From Calditrichota bacterium (GTDB taxonomy: Bacteria > Calditrichota > Calditrichia > RBG-13-44-9): a DNA stretch of 9,614 nt. Both the position numbers and the translations under genes were made by a program. This document shows positions 5,591-9,614 of the stretch, piece by piece. The notes beneath the pieces were generated by a model. The model was not told the origin of the DNA and did no database searches. It saw only the letters and a program-made list of their open reading frames with translations. Position 1 is the stretch's first letter; each line of letters opens with the position of its first letter. The DNA is taken from positions 1 to 9,614 of the forward strand of contig JAJRXE010000126.1 of the NCBI GenBank assembly GCA_024276455.1, given 5' to 3'.

Positions 5591-6148
5591 ATGGATGCAA
5601 AGATTAAAGCCGAAATTTTAAATCAAAAGGATATTCAGCGGATTGTGACCCGGTTGGCTCATGAGATTCTGGAGAAAAATCGTGGTGTGGACAATCTGGT
5701 GATTATCGGTATTCACACCCGCGGCGCTTACCTGGCTCAGCGCATTTCCGCTAAGATCCAGGAGATCGAAAAGGCTAAAGTCCCTACCGGTTTCCTGGAC
5801 ATTACTCTTTACCGGGACGATTTCCGCACCCGCCTGAAGCAGCCTTCCGTGGAGGTTACCAATATTCCGTTCGGAATCGATGGGAAAAATATTGTGCTGG
5901 TGGACGATGTTCTTTACACCGGCCGTACCGTTCGGGCGGCTCTGGATGCCTTGATGGACTTTGGGCGGCCGGCGCGGATTTATCTGGCAGTCCTGGTGGA
6001 CCGCGGGCATCGGGAATTGCCCATCCGGCCGGACTTTGTGGGAAAAAATATCCCAACTTCGCTGGGCGAAGAGGTCCGGGTCCAATTAAGCGAAGTGGAT
6101 GGAACAGACCGGGTACTTCTGGTAGAAATACCAGAAGACGAAGTTTAA
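5591..6148 (+). CDS. pyrR: Bifunctional pyr operon attenuator / uracil phosphoribosyltransferase PyrR
   Basis: This 185-residue cytosolic protein belongs to the PRTase family. Known PyrR proteins bind the pyr leader RNA in the presence of UMP or UTP and promote termination; many also make UMP from uracil and PRPP. The PRPP-binding motif is VLVDDVLYTGRT at 102-113 (Asp105, Asp106), and the PyrR-typical stretch LVDRGHRELPIRPDFVGKNIPT spans about 135-156. The N-terminal ILNQKDIQRIVTRLAHEI is also characteristic. The length is usual for the family. The ATG at 5591 has an ideal AAGGAG 6 bases upstream (5579-5584). It is first in a pyrR-pyrB-pyrC operon and sits directly behind the leader terminator and RNA hairpin it is expected to control, so it is autoregulated. 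Confidence 0.96.
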   Translation: MDAKIKAEILNQKDIQRIVTRLAHEILEKNRGVDNLVIIGIHTRGAYLAQRISAKIQEIEKAKVPTGFLDITLYRDDFRTRLKQPSVEVTNIPFGIDGKNIVLVDDVLYTGRTVRAALDALMDFGRPARIYLAVLVDRGHRELPIRPDFVGKNIPTSLGEEVRVQLSEVDGTDRVLLVEIPEDEV

Positions 6149-6166
6149 ATAGAGAGGACGAAATCG

Positions 6167-7099
6167 ATGGTTTACAGTAGCAAACATTTGATCGGTTTAT
6201 CGGAAATTTCCCGCGAGGATATTCTTACCGTGCTGGATACGGCGAAATCTTTCCGGGAAGTGTTAGACCGCCCGATTAAGCGCCTTCCGACCCTGCAGGG
6301 AAAGACGGTGGTCAATTTGTTTTACGAGCCTTCCACCCGCACCCGAATTTCTTTCGAACTGGCCGAGAAGCGCCTCTCGGCGGATATTGTCAACTTCAGC
6401 GCCTCAACCAGCTCGGTAAAGAAAGGTGAAATCCTGGTGGACACGGTGAAGAACATTGCTGCCATGAAAATCGATATGGTGGTGGTGCGGCACAGTTCTC
6501 CGGGTACTCCGCATCTGCTGGCGCGGGTGCTTGATGCCAACATCATTAATGCCGGAGACGGCGGACACGAACATCCAACCCAGGCGTTGCTGGACATGTT
6601 TACCATTCGCGAAAAGCTTGGGAAGCTGGAAGGGATTACCGTGGCACTGGTAGGCGACATATCCCATTCCCGGGTGGCCATGTCGAATATTTACGGTTTG
6701 AAAAAGATGGGAGCCCGGGTGCTGGTTTGCGGTCCGTCCACCCTGATTCCCCGTTACATCGAACGCCTGGGAGTGGAAGTGTACCACAACATCGACGAGG
6801 TGATTCCCCAGGCGGATGTGCTAAACATCCTGCGGTTGCAGTTGGAACGCCAGCGCAAAGGGCTGTTCCCATCGCTGCGGGAGTATCACAATTATTTTGG
6901 CATTACCCGGGAGCGCCTGGAAAAAGCCACCCGGCGCTTGCTCATCATGCATCCCGGACCAATGAACCGGGGTGTGGAAATTTCCAGTAACGTGGCAGAT
7001 AGCGACCATTCGGTAATCCTGGAACAGGTTACCAATGGAGTCGCTGTTCGTATGGCAGTCTTGTATTTATTGGCAGGAGGTCGAAGTGAGATTAACTAA
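6167..7099 (+). CDS. pyrB: Aspartate carbamoyltransferase catalytic chain PyrB
   Basis: This 310-residue cytosolic enzyme condenses carbamoyl phosphate with L-aspartate to N-carbamoyl-L-aspartate, the first committed step of pyrimidine synthesis. Carbamoyl-phosphate motif STRTR lies at 56-60, the 80s-loop lysine region SSVKKGE at 82-88, HPTQ at 136-139, GDISHSRVA at 163-171, the aspartate-binding region with LRLQLER at 222-228, and HPGPMNRG at 262-269. All key residues are intact and the length is normal. The ATG at 6167 has GAGAGGA (6152-6158) 8 bases upstream; pyrR ends 18 bases before. No pyrI regulatory chain is seen in the window, so allosteric control by that subunit is not evident here. 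The 3' end overlaps pyrC by 14 bases. Confidence 0.97.
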   Translation: MVYSSKHLIGLSEISREDILTVLDTAKSFREVLDRPIKRLPTLQGKTVVNLFYEPSTRTRISFELAEKRLSADIVNFSASTSSVKKGEILVDTVKNIAAMKIDMVVVRHSSPGTPHLLARVLDANIINAGDGGHEHPTQALLDMFTIREKLGKLEGITVALVGDISHSRVAMSNIYGLKKMGARVLVCGPSTLIPRYIERLGVEVYHNIDEVIPQADVLNILRLQLERQRKGLFPSLREYHNYFGITRERLEKATRRLLIMHPGPMNRGVEISSNVADSDHSVILEQVTNGVAVRMAVLYLLAGGRSEIN

Positions 7100-8417
7100 A
7101 GATGTGATCGTTAGTCGCAAGGGGTTCGATCCCCTTCCCGAAAGGCTCCTTTTAAAAGGAGGACGGGTGATTGATGTAGAAGAGAACATTGATGAGACTC
7201 TGGATGTGGTTATTGAGCACGGTCGAATTGTTGAAGTTGGTCAGGTGAGGGAGGACGGATTTAACGGGGATGTGCTGGATTGCCGGGGGAAAATTGTGAG
7301 TCCCGGCTGGTTGGATATGCACGTGCATTTGCGGGAGCCCGGAAGCGAGGGAAAAGAAACCATTGCAACCGGCAGTTTGGCGGCAGCGAATGGTGGTTTT
7401 ACGGGGGTGTGTTGCATGCCCAATACCAATCCGCCCATCGACAGTCAGGAAATGATCCAGTACATTAAGGATCGTTCAAAGGGGGCGTTGGTAAATGTTC
7501 ATCCCATCGCCTGCATCAGTAAAAATCGGGAGGGGAAAGAACTGAGCGAGATTCTGGAACTGGTGGAGCAGGGCGCGGTGGCAATTTCGGATGATGGAAG
7601 CCCGGTGATGAGCGCCGAATTAATGCGTCGGGCATTGGAGTACAGTAAAATGGTCAACGTGCCGGTGATTGGGCATGAAGAAGACATGACCATGACAGCT
7701 GGTGGCGACATGCACGAAGGATTTATTTCCACTTCCCTGGGATTACACGGCATGCCTGCGGTGGCGGAAGAAATTATGATCTCGCGCGACATTATGTTGG
7801 CCGATTATACGGGCGGACGCTTTCATGTGGCCCATTTGTCCACCCGCAAAGGGGTGGAATTGGTGCGGGAAGCCAAAGCCCGGGGCATTCAGGTAACGGC
7901 AGAAGCCACCCCTCATCATTTTACCTTAAACGAAGAAGCCGTGCTGGGCTACAATACCAACACCAAAATGAATCCCCCCTTGCGCTCCGAGGAGGATCGT
8001 CTGGCTGTAATCGAAGGCTTGCGGGATGGCACCATCGACGCCATCGCCACCGACCATGCTCCCCATTCTTACGAAGAGAAAGTAATGGAGTATATTTACG
8101 CCCCCTTCGGAGTGGTGGGACTGGAAACCGCCCTGGGATTGGCTGGAACGGAGTTGGTAAAAAAACAGCGCTTTGATTGGAACCAGATAGTACGTTTGTT
8201 CGCCGTAAATCCCTACCGAATACTGAACCTGCCAATCCCGGTGGTGAAGCAAGGTGCTTTGGCCAACCTGACCATTTTTAGTCCGGAGGCCACCTGGACG
8301 GTGAAAGCAGAAAAATTCCTTTCTAAAAGCGCTAATTCGCCATTTCTGGGTTGGAAATTGACCGGCAAGCCGGTGGCGGTAATAAACAATAATCAAATTT
8401 TCAAATCGGTTTTGTAA
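7086..8417 (+). CDS. pyrC: Dihydroorotase, class I (PyrC)
   Basis: This 443-residue cytosolic zinc enzyme of the amidohydrolase superfamily cyclises N-carbamoyl-L-aspartate to L-dihydroorotate. Visible motifs are DMHVHLREPG (His79, His81, Arg83), SDDGSPV (Asp169/Asp170, the aspartate region used instead of a carboxylated lysine in class I enzymes), GHEED (His197), HVAHLST (His250), AEATPHHF (272-279) and ATDHAPH with the catalytic-type Asp323. The GTG at 7086 was chosen because a consensus AGGAGG (7075-7080) lies 5 bases upstream. Upstream in-frame codons, such as the ATG at 7035, have no such site and lie deep inside pyrB. The 14-base overlap with pyrB implies translational coupling, which would help keep consecutive enzymes balanced. 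The N-terminus has about 20 residues before the usual LLLKGGRVID strand. An intrinsic-type hairpin follows. Confidence 0.96.
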   Translation: MRLTKDVIVSRKGFDPLPERLLLKGGRVIDVEENIDETLDVVIEHGRIVEVGQVREDGFNGDVLDCRGKIVSPGWLDMHVHLREPGSEGKETIATGSLAAANGGFTGVCCMPNTNPPIDSQEMIQYIKDRSKGALVNVHPIACISKNREGKELSEILELVEQGAVAISDDGSPVMSAELMRRALEYSKMVNVPVIGHEEDMTMTAGGDMHEGFISTSLGLHGMPAVAEEIMISRDIMLADYTGGRFHVAHLSTRKGVELVREAKARGIQVTAEATPHHFTLNEEAVLGYNTNTKMNPPLRSEEDRLAVIEGLRDGTIDAIATDHAPHSYEEKVMEYIYAPFGVVGLETALGLAGTELVKKQRFDWNQIVRLFAVNPYRILNLPIPVVKQGALANLTIFSPEATWTVKAEKFLSKSANSPFLGWKLTGKPVAVINNNQIFKSVL

Positions 8418-8435
8418 GAAATTCCCAAATTTAGT

Positions 8436-8479
8436 CGCCCCCGGTAATCTCTCTCGAGGTGCCGGGGGCGAATTTGTTT
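8436..8479 (+). terminator. Probable terminator of the pyr operon
   Basis: CGCCCCCGG (8436-8444) pairs perfectly with CCGGGGGCG (8462-8470), and two weaker pairs extend the stem inward. The stem is very GC-rich and is followed by AATTTGTTT, a broken rather than continuous T-run. It begins 18 bases after the pyrC stop. The stem is strong and the tail imperfect, so termination is likely but perhaps not complete. Confidence 0.7.
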
Positions 8480-8731
8480 CCGGCCAGAGCACCTGGTATG
8501 CGCTGGGCATATTTCCTTCCGTAATTATTCCCTCAATTTATTTAATCACCCGAGTTTGCAGCGGAATGGGCGTTCAGAAAACCCCGGGCAGACAAACCTG
8601 CCGGAAAAAATGTCACTCTGTCAGAATAATCTTCCCGCCTGACAAAGCGGGTATTTCGGGAGTAAAATCATAAAAAAATGCCATCTTTTGTAAGTAGTTA
8701 ATAAACAAAGAGTTGAAGATTTTCAAGATAA
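8480..8731 (+). other. Gene-free stretch with two small hairpins
   Basis: No convincing coding frame is present on either strand here; the minus-strand frame across 8613-8840 runs back over the hsp20 start and has no family signature. Two small hairpins are visible: GGCAG/CTGCC (8587-8591, 8598-8602) and CCCGC/GCGGG (8634-8638, 8647-8651). GACAAA occurs at the loop of each, exactly 50 bases apart. TGTCA is repeated directly at 8611-8615 and 8619-8623. The last part (8660-8731) is AT-rich, as expected upstream of a promoter. Confidence 0.5.
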
Positions 8732-8752
8732 TTGGCATTATTCTTGTATTAT
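8732..8752 (+). promoter_or_regulatory. Candidate promoter for the hsp20 pair (sigma-54-like, overlapping a -10-like box)
   Basis: TTGGCATTATTCTTGTA (8732-8748) fits the sigma-54 consensus YTGGCACGRNNNTTGCW with correct spacing (GG at 8734-8735, TTG at 8744-8746) and three mismatches, one of them in the -12 GC. TATTAT at 8747-8752 also matches a sigma-70 -10 box at 5 of 6, but no good -35 sits 16-18 bases upstream. TGGCATT (8733-8739) has an exact inverted partner AATGCCA at 8677-8683. No CIRCE element was found. Confidence 0.3.
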
Positions 8753-8783
8753 GAGGGGTGAAGTTGACAAAAGGAGGATAAAA

Positions 8784-9236
8784 ATGATGTATTATAATTT
8801 TCCCAGGTTTATGTTCGACGATGTGAGAGAAATGCGCCATTTACGGGGCCGGTTGAACGAATTGTTTAATGAACTGTTTGCCCAGGAAGCTCAACAGGCG
8901 GATGTGGCGGTGCAAATTCCTTACGATCTGGTCGAGGAAAAAGATCGCTATCTTCTGATGTTCGAAATTCCGGGGGTGAAGAAAGAAGACGTAAAATTGT
9001 CTGTTCACGATGGGCAGTTGGTGGTTAGCGGGGAACGAAAGGAACCGAATTTGGGAGATAAAGTTTTCTGGGTGCGAAAAGAGATTTTTCGCGGAAAATT
9101 CAAACGGTCGGTGGAACTTCCCGAGGGTGCGGATGTAGGTAAAATTTCGGCGGAATATCGGGATGGTATCTTGTTAGTGAATATTCCGAAAAAAGTGGAA
9201 GCGCAGGAAAAAGAGATTCAAATAAACATTGAATAA
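8784..9236 (+). CDS. Small heat shock protein, Hsp20/alpha-crystallin family
   Basis: This 150-residue cytosolic ATP-independent chaperone would hold unfolding proteins in oligomeric complexes. An N-terminal region rich in Phe, Arg and Asn (residues 1-44) precedes an alpha-crystallin domain at about 45-137, with PYDLVEEKDRYLLMFEIPGV, VKLSVHDGQLVVSGERK and the terminal signature ISAEYRDGILLVNIPKK (121-137). The C-terminal tail carries an I-x-I motif (IQINI, 145-149) that in the family docks neighbouring subunits. The ATG at 8784 has AAGGAGG (8771-8777) 6 bases upstream; the ATG at 8787 is equally possible. A start at 8751 would put the ribosome-binding site inside the gene and is rejected. It is first of a tandem pair and is preceded by a candidate promoter. 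Confidence 0.95.
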   Translation: MMYYNFPRFMFDDVREMRHLRGRLNELFNELFAQEAQQADVAVQIPYDLVEEKDRYLLMFEIPGVKKEDVKLSVHDGQLVVSGERKEPNLGDKVFWVRKEIFRGKFKRSVELPEGADVGKISAEYRDGILLVNIPKKVEAQEKEIQINIE

Positions 9237-9253
9237 AAAGGAGAAGCAAGGAC

Positions 9254-9614
9254 ATGATGGCATATTATGTACGGGAAATTTTTCCGGAGGAAGAGATGAC
9301 GGCTACTTCGACGGAAGAAACCCCTCGTTTGATTCCGGAAGTGGATGTGGTGGAGAAAGAAAATGAAATTGTTGTTCTGGTGGATCTGCCGGGTGTGGAT
9401 CGGAAAGATTTAAGAGTGTGGGTGGAAGATGGAGTGTTAAATTTGCGAGGGAAAAAGAAAGCGTTCCCGGGTGAGGGAACGGTCGTGTTGAAAGAAATTC
9501 CGGAAGCGGTTTACGAACGGGCATTTCAGTTAACCGACGAGGTGGATGCGAATGCGATTCAGGCGCGGTACAGTCAAGGTGTTCTGGAAATCCGCTTAAA
9601 GAAAAAGATGGTTA
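9254..9614 (+). CDS. Second Hsp20-family small heat shock protein (3' end outside window)
   Basis: The frame opens at ATG 9254 (or 9257) and stays open for 120 codons to the window end. After a short acidic N-terminus (MMAYYVREIFPEEE), residues 28-118 form an alpha-crystallin domain with IPEVDVVEKENEIVVLVDLPGV, LRVWVEDGVLNLRGKKK and the signature IQARYSQGVLEIRLKKK (102-118). AAGGAG at 9238-9243 lies 10 bases upstream, and only 17 bases separate it from the previous hsp20 stop, so the two are almost certainly co-transcribed. The domain differs clearly from its neighbour: a shorter N-terminal arm and little identity outside the family motifs. This suggests an old duplication or separate origins and possibly a mixed or specialised oligomer. 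No C-terminal I-x-I tail can be judged because the gene is cut. Confidence 0.9.
   Translation, partial: MMAYYVREIFPEEEMTATSTEETPRLIPEVDVVEKENEIVVLVDLPGVDRKDLRVWVEDGVLNLRGKKKAFPGEGTVVLKEIPEAVYERAFQLTDEVDANAIQARYSQGVLEIRLKKKMV

Noticed and set aside
5565..5621. Short frame starting at the ATG just after the attenuator T-run, overlapping the pyrR start, as a possible leader peptide
   Set aside because: It has no ribosome-binding site, is out of frame with pyrR and starts after the terminator, so it cannot control it in the usual way.
7926..8510. A 194-codon open frame on the minus strand across the end of pyrC and its terminator
   Set aside because: It runs through the pyrC coding region and the terminator hairpin and shows no family signature.
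8660..8783. CIRCE (HrcA) operator before hsp20
   Set aside because: No TTAGCACTC-N9-GAGTGCTAA pattern or close variant is present.
1..9614. CRISPR arrays, insertion sequences or phage genes
   Set aside because: No regularly spaced repeats, transposase or phage motifs were found; gene order and content are ordinary chromosomal housekeeping.

Overview
This window is a housekeeping stretch of a Gram-negative-type bacterial chromosome with every protein gene on the + strand. It holds the end of a rod-shape and envelope cluster (mreD end, mrdA, rodA, lgt, then a TPR lipoprotein), a short RNA-rich segment (terminator, tRNA-like relic, tRNA-Val, PyrR-type attenuator), a pyrimidine operon (pyrR-pyrB-pyrC) and the start of a small heat-shock protein pair. 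No mobile element, CRISPR array or phage gene is visible. The taxon cannot be fixed by eye. The mix of a YbgF/CpoB-like lipoprotein, class I dihydroorotase, PyrR attenuation and paired Hsp20 genes would suit a deep-branching Gram-negative lineage such as the Calditrichota/FCB group, but that is a low-confidence guess.

Layout. 1-4159: mreD (3' end only), mrdA (PBP2), rodA and lgt are packed closely and look like one operon. MrdA and RodA form the elongasome transpeptidase/glycosyltransferase pair, and Lgt lipidates lipoproteins. 4176-5148: a candidate promoter, a predicted lipoprotein with a coiled coil and TPR repeats, and a strong intrinsic terminator. 5170-5590: a candidate promoter, a degenerate tRNA-like element that has lost its anticodon arm and T-loop, an intact tRNA-Val(CAC), and a leader with a PyrR-type binding hairpin and a terminator just before pyrR. 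5591-8417: pyrR, pyrB and pyrC encode the regulator, the aspartate carbamoyltransferase catalytic chain and dihydroorotase, translationally linked and ended by a GC-rich hairpin. 8480-8783: a gene-free stretch with small hairpins and a sigma-54-like promoter candidate. 8784-9614: two consecutive hsp20 genes, the second cut by the window end.

How it works together: UMP/UTP-bound PyrR would bind the leader hairpin and favour termination before pyrR, so the three pyrimidine genes respond to pyrimidine supply. No promoter is visible between tRNA-Val and this leader, so the tRNA and the pyr operon may share a transcript. The most unusual object is the tRNA-like element at 5210-5285. It keeps a perfect tRNA acceptor stem, but its interior appears to refold into two different hairpins.
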